NCBI GenBank assembly: GCA_017958705.1
Contig: JAGDCE010000085.1
Coordinates: forward strand, 1 to 15,422
Source of the DNA: Clostridia bacterium
GTDB taxonomy: Bacteria > Bacillota > Clostridia > Oscillospirales > CAG-272
Reading direction: 5' to 3'
Length of the DNA: 15,422 nucleotides
Numbering within the stretch: position 1 is the stretch's first letter; every line of letters begins with the position of its first letter. The notes under the pieces were generated by a model. That model had not been told where the DNA came from and searched no databases. It saw nothing but the letters and a program-made list of their open reading frames with translations. Position numbers and translations under genes: made by a program. Positions 7,801 to 14,412 of the stretch are shown here, in pieces.

Positions 7801-8466
7801 ATGCCTTCTTTGATATTTCTTATCCTTTATCTTATAGCGGCTGCCTTCAATCTTTACGCCGCGGCAAAGCACAACGACAAAATATCAAGGGCGACGAAGC
7901 CGGCGCTTCTGCTCCTGCTTTGCCTTTACTGCCTGTTTTCGGGTCTTCCCGCGCCGGATCTGCTTATTATCGCGGCGTTCTTCGCCTGCTGGCTCGGAGA
8001 CGTGCTTCTGATGTTCAGCGGAGACGTGTGGTTTTTCGCCGGCGGCGTCTCGTTCTTCGCCGGTCACGTCCTTTTGATCCTCTTATTCGCGAGGTTCGCG
8101 GGCTTCGGCGCCGTGCCGTTCTCGATCACCGTGCCGGCGGCGGCCGCGTATCTCTGCGTGTCGGCGTCCGTCATGACGCGGTCGTTCAAAAAAGCGCCGC
8201 GAATCATGCTCGTGCCGCTGTGTCTGTATCTCGCCTGCAATTCCGTCATGAACGTTTTCGCGCTGACGCGGCTGATCAGCGCTCCCGGTCTGTGGTCCGC
8301 GCTGTCGTACGCGGGCGCGGTCCTGTTCTTCCTGTCCGACTGCGTCCTGTTTCTGATCCGCTACGACGACCGGCCGGGATTCTATAAAACGGACTTCTGC
8401 GTGATGCTGACGTACATCTGCGGAGTATTTCTGATCGCGACCGGGCTTGTGCCGGTCACATTGTAA
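7801..8466 (+). CDS. YhhN/TMEM86-family membrane protein (possible lysoplasmalogenase)
   Basis: A 221-residue, almost wholly hydrophobic protein with about seven or eight membrane helices. It shows the sparse marks of the YhhN family: TKPALL (32-37), CWLGDVLLMF (63-72) with Asp67, FFAGHVLLIL (85-94) with His89, and FFLSDCVLFLIR (177-188) with Asp180. Family members (animal TMEM86 and some bacterial YhhN proteins) hydrolyse the vinyl-ether bond of lysoplasmalogens, releasing a fatty aldehyde; many clostridia contain plasmalogens, so the role is plausible here, but activity is not shown by sequence alone. The start at 7801 is chosen over in-frame codons upstream because GAGGAG (7791-7796) lies just before it and the promoter -10 ends at 7743. 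Transcribed alone, divergently from the surface protein gene. Confidence 0.85.
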   Translation: MPSLIFLILYLIAAAFNLYAAAKHNDKISRATKPALLLLLCLYCLFSGLPAPDLLIIAAFFACWLGDVLLMFSGDVWFFAGGVSFFAGHVLLILLFARFAGFGAVPFSITVPAAAAYLCVSASVMTRSFKKAPRIMLVPLCLYLACNSVMNVFALTRLISAPGLWSALSYAGAVLFFLSDCVLFLIRYDDRPGFYKTDFCVMLTYICGVFLIATGLVPVTL

Positions 8467-8471
8467 AAATG

Positions 8472-8530
8472 AAAAAGCTGCGCTTGCGGCATACTTCGTA
8501 AAGAAGTGCGCTGCAAGCGCCGCTTTTTTT
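8472..8530. terminator. Bidirectional intrinsic terminator ending the YhhN gene and the long operon
   Basis: Stem parts AAAAAGC and CGCTTGC (8472-8487) pair with GCAAGCG and GCTTTTTTT (8513-8530). An inner CTTC/GAAG stem (8494-8506) caps the hairpin. The A-tract on the left and T-tract on the right allow use from both strands. It lies 6 bases past both stop codons. Confidence 0.88.
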
Positions 8531-8535
8531 CTTCA

Positions 8536-9258
8536 TCAGAACCTCGGGCCGCCGTTGTAGACGGTGGGAAGACCTTCGCGGTAAAGATGCGAATCGGACG
8601 AATGGACGAGCACTTTAGGTGTGGCGAATTCGCCGAAACTCTGAAAATCTATGACCGTCATGCCCGTCGGGCAGATGTCGAAATGCGTGCAGATCATCGG
8701 GTACGGTATATCGAGCAGACAGCTCAGAAACGCAAGCCCGAAGCCCTGATGAGCGAACAGCGCGACGCGCCTGCGGCTCGGATCATCCGTTTTGTATCTG
8801 CCGGTATAACGCTCGTGATGATACCCGAAGCCGGCGAAAAACTCATCGGAGGCGTCGTATATGCGGTCGATCCCCTTTTTGTAGTTGTGCGCGGCGAGGT
8901 CGGGGTGATCGTACCAGCGGTCGCCGAGATCGCGTATTTCTTTACTGTTGAACAGCGCGACGGTCCTCTTGTTGTAAAACAGCCACGTCACGCCGGGCTT
9001 GCCGTCCTCGCGCTCGACCGTAAGATCAGCCCACGTATGTGATTCGTTTGCGAAATCGAGCTGTTTCGGTTCCAAATGCAGAAGCTCGCACGTCGGCTTC
9101 GCAGTGAGCATCGCGCGGTTCGAGGTCGAGGTATACACCTCGTCGAGTCCGTAGAGTGCGAGGCGCTTCGCGAGCGCCTCCGCCTGACGGTGTCCGAGCG
9201 GAGTGAGCGAATCGGGATCGTATATCGGATCCCCGTGACGGATCAGAAAAAACAGCAC
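8536..9258 (-). CDS. Histidine phosphatase family protein (GTG start)
   Basis: A 240-residue member of the phosphoglycerate-mutase-like histidine phosphatase superfamily. LIRHGDP (5-11) holds the nucleophile His8 with Arg7; SNRAMLTA (46-53) holds the second phosphate-binding Arg48; ALFAHQGFG (166-174) holds the second catalytic His170. This is the phosphatase-type layout, so it likely removes phosphate from a small metabolite, perhaps a sugar phosphate, rather than acting in glycolysis. It is probably cytoplasmic. Start codon is GTG at 9258: AAAGGAG lies seven bases upstream and the frame begins directly at the LFFLIRHG strand. It is the last gene of the minus-strand operon, 37 bases after the TIM-barrel gene, and ends at the shared terminator. 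Substrate cannot be inferred beyond its sugar-gene neighbours. Confidence 0.88.
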   Translation of the reverse strand: MLFFLIRHGDPIYDPDSLTPLGHRQAEALAKRLALYGLDEVYTSTSNRAMLTAKPTCELLHLEPKQLDFANESHTWADLTVEREDGKPGVTWLFYNKRTVALFNSKEIRDLGDRWYDHPDLAAHNYKKGIDRIYDASDEFFAGFGYHHERYTGRYKTDDPSRRRVALFAHQGFGLAFLSCLLDIPYPMICTHFDICPTGMTVIDFQSFGEFATPKVLVHSSDSHLYREGLPTVYNGGPRF

Positions 9259-9265
9259 GGTAAAA

Positions 9266-9272
9266 CTCCTTT
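9266..9272 (-). promoter_or_regulatory. Ribosome binding site supporting a GTG start
   Basis: AAAGGAG on the minus strand, seven bases before the GTG at 9258-9256. No ATG is suitably placed, so this site decides the start. Confidence 0.8.
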
Positions 9273-9295
9273 GACTTTATTCCGCTGCGCCGTGA

Positions 9296-10045
9296 TCAGA
9301 GCGCTTTGCGCAGAAACTCTGCGCTGAGCCTCGCGCACTCGAACGCGTCGAGTCCTCCCGAGGGCTCGTCCTGTTCGACGCAGAGCCAGTCGGCGCCGCC
9401 GCATTCGGGCAGTATCGCGTTCCAGTCGAGGACGCCGTGACCTACCGGCATGAACCCGCTGCGCCCGCCCTCGCGCACGCAATCCTTGAGATGTATGACC
9501 GGAGAGCGCCCGTCGTATTTTTTCAGATACGCCGCCGGGTCGACGCCGCCGCTGTAAAGCCAGCACGTGTCGGGTTCGGCGCCGAACAGATCTTCCGGCA
9601 GCGCGGCGAGCAGCGCGTCGAGGCGCGTCCGGGCGCCGTAGGGTTTCAGATCGAAATCGTGGTTGTGATACATCACGTACATTCCGCGCTTTTTTGCTTC
9701 TTTCGCGTATCTGCGTATCGCCGCGACGGTCTCTTCAAACAGAGGCCCGCCCGCGAGCCGCTCTTCCGGCAGCCAGCCTATCGGCAGATATTTCACACCC
9801 GCGGCGGCGAGCGCGTCAAGCTCGTCCGTATTGCACGAGCCGATATCGTCAAAGCTTCTGTGTACCGAGAACATCAGAAGTCCCGCGTCTTCCGTAAGCT
9901 TTGCAAGCTGTGCAGGGGCATATCCCATAAGACCGAACCATTCGACGCCGTCGTAACCCGTCTCTCTGACACGGCGGAGCGTGTCTTTTACGCGGTCGGC
10001 GGACAGATACGATCTTAACGTATATATCTGAAGTGCAAGCTTCAT
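9296..10045 (-). CDS. Xylose-isomerase-like TIM-barrel sugar isomerase/epimerase
   Basis: A 249-residue protein of the AP-endonuclease-2/xylose-isomerase-like barrel family, which includes hydroxypyruvate isomerase, IolE, IolI and ketose 3-epimerases. Probable metal ligands sit in the usual order: Glu35 (GYDGVEWFG), the YHNHDFD block (126-132), Asp159 (EPDTCW), His185 (VIHLKD) and Glu224 (CVEQDEP). GFMPVGHGVLDW (198-209) matches the family GxG turn before the final strands. It likely interconverts or dehydrates a keto or cyclitol sugar with a divalent metal in the cytoplasm. The start at 10045 is supported by GGAGGAG directly upstream; in-frame codons further up run into the DegT gene. It follows that gene by 11 bases. 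Specific reaction unknown. Confidence 0.88.
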   Translation of the reverse strand: MKLALQIYTLRSYLSADRVKDTLRRVRETGYDGVEWFGLMGYAPAQLAKLTEDAGLLMFSVHRSFDDIGSCNTDELDALAAAGVKYLPIGWLPEERLAGGPLFEETVAAIRRYAKEAKKRGMYVMYHNHDFDLKPYGARTRLDALLAALPEDLFGAEPDTCWLYSGGVDPAAYLKKYDGRSPVIHLKDCVREGGRSGFMPVGHGVLDWNAILPECGGADWLCVEQDEPSGGLDAFECARLSAEFLRKAL

Positions 10046-10048
10046 ACG

Positions 10049-10055
10049 CTCCTCC
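10049..10055 (-). promoter_or_regulatory. Ribosome binding site fixing the TIM-barrel start
   Basis: GGAGGAG on the minus strand three bases before ATG (10045-10043). It lies in the 11-base gap after the DegT stop and rules against a start inside the DegT gene. Confidence 0.85.
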
Positions 10056-10056
10056 G

Positions 10057-11229
10057 TCAGCCGTTCATCACCGCGGCGATGTTTGCGATATCGCCCTCGG
10101 TCCAGTCCGGACTTATCGCGACGTAGAGAGTGCGTGAGAGCAGATCCAGCGTCTTTTTGCACATATCGGGCGTGTAGTCCATGTTGAGCCCGCGGTTCGC
10201 CTCCATCTTGAACGGATCCATTGCCGGATGCATCGCGCCGCGCTTTTCCATGATCTGCGTCCAGTTCGTGTAAACGTGCTTACCGGTGTCTATCGGCACC
10301 GTGGTGCCTACGCCGCCGTCCGCGCATTTCTGCTGATACGCGCGGCATTCCTCCGCCGTCTCAAAGCGCAGCGAGAGCGTCGTTCCGCAGTCGCCTTCTA
10401 TATCGTGCGAGGGCGCCTGCGCCGCCTTGCCTTCGCCGCAGACGAGTTTTGCGAGTTCGTCTCTGTTGCGCCGCAGATCAGACAGGAGCGTCGGGAGACG
10501 TTTGAGCTGTTCGCGCAGGATCGCGCCGATAATGTCGGACACGCGGAATTCACTGCCGCCGAACAGCGGCTCGGTGATGCCGTCGAGCTGATTGCCGAAG
10601 AACGCGACAGCCGCCGCGTCGTGGTATATCAGCGCGCGCTCGTATATAACCCTGTCGTCCGTTACGAGAGCGCCGCCCTCGCCCGAGGTGATTATCTTGA
10701 AATAGTTGAACGAATACGCGCCGGCGTCGCCTATCGTTCCGAGATATTTCCCGTGATACATTCCGCCGTCCGCCTGGCAGGCGTCCTCGAGGATCTTGAA
10801 GCCGTATTTTGCCGAGAGCTTTTTCAGCGCGTCCATATCGGAGGGGAAGCCCTGGATATGCACGGGCATCACGACCTTCGTATGAGACGACAGTTTCCTT
10901 TCGACGTCCTCCGGGTCTATCGTCAGCGTCCCGTCGACGTCCGCTATCACCGGTATCGCGCCGACCGCCGTTACGGCGAGCGCGGAGGCGATATATATAT
11001 ACGCCGGCACGATCACCTCGTCGCCGGGTCCCACGCCCATACCGATGAGCGCCGACGTCAGCGCGGCGAAGCCCGACGTCATTGTGAGCGAATATTTGGT
11101 TCCTACGGTCTGTCTCCACTCGTCGTCGAAGTGCAGGACTTCCTGCCCGCTGCCGTTGATTTTGAAGAAATCGCGGCTCATTATGGCGCGCGCAACGGCG
11201 TCGATCTCGTTTTGCCCTATTCTGTACAT
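10057..11229 (-). CDS. DegT/DnrJ/EryC1/StrS-family PLP aminotransferase
   Basis: A 390-residue fold-type I PLP enzyme of the sugar aminotransferase family. LEDACQADGG (147-156) carries Asp149, expected to pair with the PLP ring nitrogen; AYSFNYFKIITSGEGGA (171-187) carries Lys178, the expected Schiff-base lysine, so the site looks intact. TSGFAALTSALIGMGVGPGDEVIVP also fits the PLP phosphate region (51-75). Family members usually move an amino group from Glu or Gln to a keto sugar, often NDP-linked, or to an inosose in aminocyclitol pathways. Here no NDP-sugar gene is in view; the partners are a metal-dependent isomerase, a ceramidase-like protein and a phosphatase, so a free or phosphorylated keto sugar or cyclitol is a possible substrate (inference). 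ATG at 11229 follows AAGGAG by six bases, and that site overlaps the stop of the upstream gene. Confidence 0.9.
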   Translation of the reverse strand: MYRIGQNEIDAVARAIMSRDFFKINGSGQEVLHFDDEWRQTVGTKYSLTMTSGFAALTSALIGMGVGPGDEVIVPAYIYIASALAVTAVGAIPVIADVDGTLTIDPEDVERKLSSHTKVVMPVHIQGFPSDMDALKKLSAKYGFKILEDACQADGGMYHGKYLGTIGDAGAYSFNYFKIITSGEGGALVTDDRVIYERALIYHDAAAVAFFGNQLDGITEPLFGGSEFRVSDIIGAILREQLKRLPTLLSDLRRNRDELAKLVCGEGKAAQAPSHDIEGDCGTTLSLRFETAEECRAYQQKCADGGVGTTVPIDTGKHVYTNWTQIMEKRGAMHPAMDPFKMEANRGLNMDYTPDMCKKTLDLLSRTLYVAISPDWTEGDIANIAAVMNG

Positions 11230-11239
11230 ATCTTTCTCC

Positions 11240-12541
11240 TTATCGGTTCATTATACGAAACGTTTCATCAAGCAATACCTGGTCAGCGTTGTCGACCAGC
11301 GGGTGCGCGCTGCTGTACCGGAAGCAGCCGACCTCGTATCCGCCGCGGACGATCTGATCCTGCGTCGGCAGATAGGCGTTGTAGCCGTTGCTGTTCGAAA
11401 GACACAGCGTGTAGCGGTACGGCGAGTAGGCGCGCAGTCTCATAGACGTTTCCGCGAATATCTCAAACGGATACGGCACGAAGGCGATATCGCCCGCCGA
11501 AACCACCGTCGAAGGTATCACGCACTCCTTTTCATAAGGCGGACAGCCCGCGGCGTATTCGTCGTACACGGCTTTGTAATAGACGTATTCCAGACGCATT
11601 ATGTTTATAAGCGAATCGGGATCGGTATACGACGCGAGTTTCGCCCGCACCTGATCCTCCGGGGGCAGCGGCTTTCGCGGGATGCGAAGCTCGCCTTCAA
11701 ATATATTGAGCGATCCTTCTTTATACGGTCCGAGCGCCTGCCACGCGCGCAGCGCGTCCTGCGCCGCGACGCCGCCGAGCTCCTCAACGAAGCGGATATC
11801 GCCGGTCGTGGCGCCGTTCGTCAGTCTCGGGCCGACGTCGCCCTGCGCGCCGTTCCAGTATGCCGTCAGGATACCGGTCTGCGCCTCGAGGCGGTCGGTC
11901 ATGATGCCGGACCAGTCGCGCGTTATCTCGTGGTTGTTTCCCGCGGCGGTACCGTGGCACCCGTAGTGGATCATGTTGACGATCCCCTTTTTCGTCTCCG
12001 AATCCCTTATCGCGACGCAGGTCATGTACGGATCGAAACAGCCCCACGGGTTCTGACCGAGCGCGATATCGCCGTTTTTCAGCTGCTGACGCCGGTTGAT
12101 ACCGACCTTTGATCTGACGACGCCGACGGCGAGCTCCGCGGGCCGCAGACCCGCGATCGCCGCGCGGCACGCCCTTATCATCGCGGGGAACAGTATGCCG
12201 TCAACGTACGGACGGTCGATCTCTCCCCAGCCCTCGATGCCGGAGACGTTCGGCGCGGAATGCGTGTGCGTCGACGCCACTATGATTCGTCCCGGCGGCA
12301 GGCCGAGCTCCTCCCCGATCTTTTTTCTGATCTGATCGCACAGCCGTGTCCCGAAATCGCCGACCGTGACCGTCATGATCACCGCCGTCTCGCCGCCCTG
12401 CCTCATCGCGACCGCGGTCGTCTGCAGCGGGTCGTGGACGGACGTGCTCACGGTGTCGGGGGTGTATCCGTACAGCAGTGTCCCGACAGGCGGGGTTATG
12501 TCCTCGCGCGCCGCGCCCGCCGTGAATCTCATATCAGGCAT
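11240..12541 (-). CDS. Neutral/alkaline ceramidase-like protein without the catalytic Ser
   Basis: A 433-residue protein matching the N-terminal catalytic domain of neutral/alkaline non-lysosomal ceramidases. Visible marks are AAREDITPPVG (10-20), ASTHTHSAPNVSG (89-101) with the zinc-type His92 and His94, HYGCHGTAAG (192-201) with His196, and NGAQGDVGPR (230-239). In true ceramidases the last block reads GDVSPN with a catalytic Ser; here that position is Gly237. There is no signal peptide and the C-terminal ceramidase domain is short or absent, so it is most likely a cytoplasmic metal-dependent hydrolase or binding protein with another substrate. The start is supported by AAAGGAG seven bases upstream of the ATG at 12541. 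Gaps of 42 bases upstream and 10 downstream place it in the operon. The family call is firm; function is open. Confidence 0.82.
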   Translation of the reverse strand: MPDMRFTAGAAREDITPPVGTLLYGYTPDTVSTSVHDPLQTTAVAMRQGGETAVIMTVTVGDFGTRLCDQIRKKIGEELGLPPGRIIVASTHTHSAPNVSGIEGWGEIDRPYVDGILFPAMIRACRAAIAGLRPAELAVGVVRSKVGINRRQQLKNGDIALGQNPWGCFDPYMTCVAIRDSETKKGIVNMIHYGCHGTAAGNNHEITRDWSGIMTDRLEAQTGILTAYWNGAQGDVGPRLTNGATTGDIRFVEELGGVAAQDALRAWQALGPYKEGSLNIFEGELRIPRKPLPPEDQVRAKLASYTDPDSLINIMRLEYVYYKAVYDEYAAGCPPYEKECVIPSTVVSAGDIAFVPYPFEIFAETSMRLRAYSPYRYTLCLSNSNGYNAYLPTQDQIVRGGYEVGCFRYSSAHPLVDNADQVLLDETFRIMNR

Positions 12542-12583
12542 AAACGCTCTCCTTTCAAACGTATTGATATCGCCGTGCGGCGG

Positions 12584-13171
12584 TCATTCGGGCTGCCGCG
12601 CGACGTATTTTTCATATTCTTTGTGCTCCGACAGCGCTTCTCTGACGTCTATTTCGTAGTCGAACACGGTGCAGTGCGCGAACTCGTCGTCAAAATACTG
12701 CCTTATCCGCACGCCGCCCAGGGCTTCCATCGTCTTCCACGACGCGGGATTGTCGAGATCCGCGTCCATGAAAACGCTGTCTATACCGTATTTTTCACAG
12801 ATCTTCAGCCCGAGATACAGATTGATCTTGTTATAGCCTTTTCCCCGCTCCGTCGGCCTTATGCTGTATCCGATATGGCCGCCGTAACGGCGCAGTTTTT
12901 CGTTAAGCGCCAGCCTTATGTTTATCATGCCGACGATCCTGCCGTCGCTTTCACGCACGAGAAAATACGTGCGCGCCGGCACTCTCTCCTCATCGGGGAC
13001 CCTGTTATAGTCTGCTTCGAGCTTTTTCAGCCATCCGCCGTAGTCGTCGAGGTATCTGTGCAGGCCTCCGGCGCCGTTTATATCCGAGCCGTATTCGTAA
13101 AACTCCCTGATATAATCCACGGCGTCGTCTTTTCTGTCCGGGCCGGGTATCTCAAAATATAATCTTTCCAT
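12584..13171 (-). CDS. GNAT-family N-acetyltransferase
   Basis: A 195-residue GNAT acetyltransferase. Its acetyl-CoA loop is IRPTERGKGYNK (104-115), after the strand GGHIGYS (97-103). DADLDNPASWKTMEALGG (136-153) is the usual helix and strand after motif A in RimI/RimJ-like and spermidine-type members. The N-terminal part (1-90) would hold the acceptor site and is not diagnostic. It would acetylate an amine or amino sugar, or confer tolerance, in the cytoplasm. The ATG at 13171 is one base after the stop of the YdcF-like gene and lacks a clear Shine-Dalgarno site, so translation is probably coupled. Acceptor unknown; an amino-sugar product of the neighbouring aminotransferase is one possibility (inference). 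Confidence 0.85.
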   Translation of the reverse strand: MERLYFEIPGPDRKDDAVDYIREFYEYGSDINGAGGLHRYLDDYGGWLKKLEADYNRVPDEERVPARTYFLVRESDGRIVGMINIRLALNEKLRRYGGHIGYSIRPTERGKGYNKINLYLGLKICEKYGIDSVFMDADLDNPASWKTMEALGGVRIRQYFDDEFAHCTVFDYEIDVREALSEHKEYEKYVARQPE

Positions 13172-13172
13172 T

Positions 13173-14384
13173 TTATCTGTACATAAGCAGCGTCAGCGCA
13201 ACGTACGCCGCCGCAAGCGCGGCGAGTATGATCGCCTGTTTTCTTTTGTGCGCGACGAGCAGACACACGAATTCACGGACGGAGGCGTTCGGCCAGAAAT
13301 ACCATTTCGTCCGTGCGCCGACGCCCTCGGCGCGCATCCTGACGCGCGCGGAGCAGATGCCGGAGCGGAACACATGATAGTTCGTCGTTGAAAATACCGC
13401 CTTTCCGCCGCCCGCCGCCTTTATCTTTTCATTTGAAAACCGCATGTTCTGCATGGTGTCGACGGACTGATCCTCTTCGATTATCCGGTCCTCCGGCACG
13501 CCGTGTTCGATCAAATAACGCTTCATCGCCAGACTTTCCGAGACGCGCTCGTCGCCGCCTTTGCCGCCGGACGTTATGAACGTTATCTTTTTGCCGGTCT
13601 TCTTCTCCTGCTTTTCAGCAAACGCGATCGCGCGGTCGATTCTGCCGGCGAGCAGCGGCGTGGGGGTGCCGTCTTTTCTCAGGCCGCAGCCGAGAATGAT
13701 CACGAAATCCTTATCGTACGCGGGCTCGTGCCGGCACACGAGGATCTCGGCGAAGATTACGCCTATTATCATACATTCGTAATAAAGATAGACCGCGGCG
13801 AACACGTTCACGAAAAGATCGTGTATCATCACTTCCGTCTGACTGCCGGACACGTTGTAATCGAAAGTGAACATGAACACCTCGCCGGAAATCATCAGCG
13901 CCGAGAGAACGATCCCGAGGACGTTGACGAGGCGCAGACCCTCATGCTTTATCAGAGAAACGTTCGACACGCACAGCGCGACGGAAAACACGAGGATGAA
14001 CGGCGCGGACAGTATCATATAGTTTCTCGCCGACGAGGCGAGGATCGAGATGATCATGTCGGTCCCGTACACGTCCGGGTGCGCCGCGATCCGGAACGTC
14101 AGAACGATGTGCGTTATAAGCACGGACAGAGAAAACAGCGCGAAGCCGGCGTAAAAGATCGTGTTATAAGAATAAGGATTATAACGTATCTGACCTCCGC
14201 AGGCGACGACGAGCCGAACGGTCAGATACAGAAAGAAGACGTCGAGCAAAACGGCACTGACAAGCGACAACTCGCCTTTTCCCGCGAAATGCAGTACCGC
14301 GACCGCGGCGGCGGCAACGACCGCGGCCGCCAGCACGTCGTAAAGCTTCGGTTTTTTATCTTTCGTAAAAAATTTCATAGTCAT
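13173..14384 (-). CDS. Multi-pass membrane protein with YdcF/DUF218 domain
   Basis: A 403-residue protein. About six membrane helices are visible before residue 215 (near 15-34, 40-62, 75-97, 118-140, 152-173, 190-215), then a DUF218/YdcF domain (226-about 370), then a last helix (384-402). The domain shows FVIILGCGLRKDGTPTPLLAGR (227-248), FITSGGKGGDERVSES (269-284) and VFSTTNYHVFRS (330-341), the Rossmann-like marks of the family. Such proteins (ElyC, SanA, YdcF) are linked to envelope integrity and lipid-carrier or peptidoglycan steps, but no reaction is settled. The first ATG (14384) is preferred over the one two codons later because GGACGG lies eight bases upstream. It starts 28 bases after the GH36-like gene and ends one base before the GNAT gene. 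Confidence 0.85.
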   Translation of the reverse strand: MTMKFFTKDKKPKLYDVLAAAVVAAAAVAVLHFAGKGELSLVSAVLLDVFFLYLTVRLVVACGGQIRYNPYSYNTIFYAGFALFSLSVLITHIVLTFRIAAHPDVYGTDMIISILASSARNYMILSAPFILVFSVALCVSNVSLIKHEGLRLVNVLGIVLSALMISGEVFMFTFDYNVSGSQTEVMIHDLFVNVFAAVYLYYECMIIGVIFAEILVCRHEPAYDKDFVIILGCGLRKDGTPTPLLAGRIDRAIAFAEKQEKKTGKKITFITSGGKGGDERVSESLAMKRYLIEHGVPEDRIIEEDQSVDTMQNMRFSNEKIKAAGGGKAVFSTTNYHVFRSGICSARVRMRAEGVGARTKWYFWPNASVREFVCLLVAHKRKQAIILAALAAAYVALTLLMYR

Positions 14385-14412
14385 ATCGTTTTCCGTCCTT
14401 CCGGGCGCCGGA

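Noticed and set aside
10228..11445. Long plus-strand open frame (405 codons) opposite the DegT and ceramidase-like genes
   Set aside because: Arg-rich composition with no recognisable motif, no ribosome site, and fully antisense to genes with clear family motifs; a shadow of GC-rich coding DNA.
12542..12583. GC hairpin between the GNAT and ceramidase-like genes as a terminator
   Set aside because: The stem is short with a 2-3 base loop and no U-tract on the minus strand.
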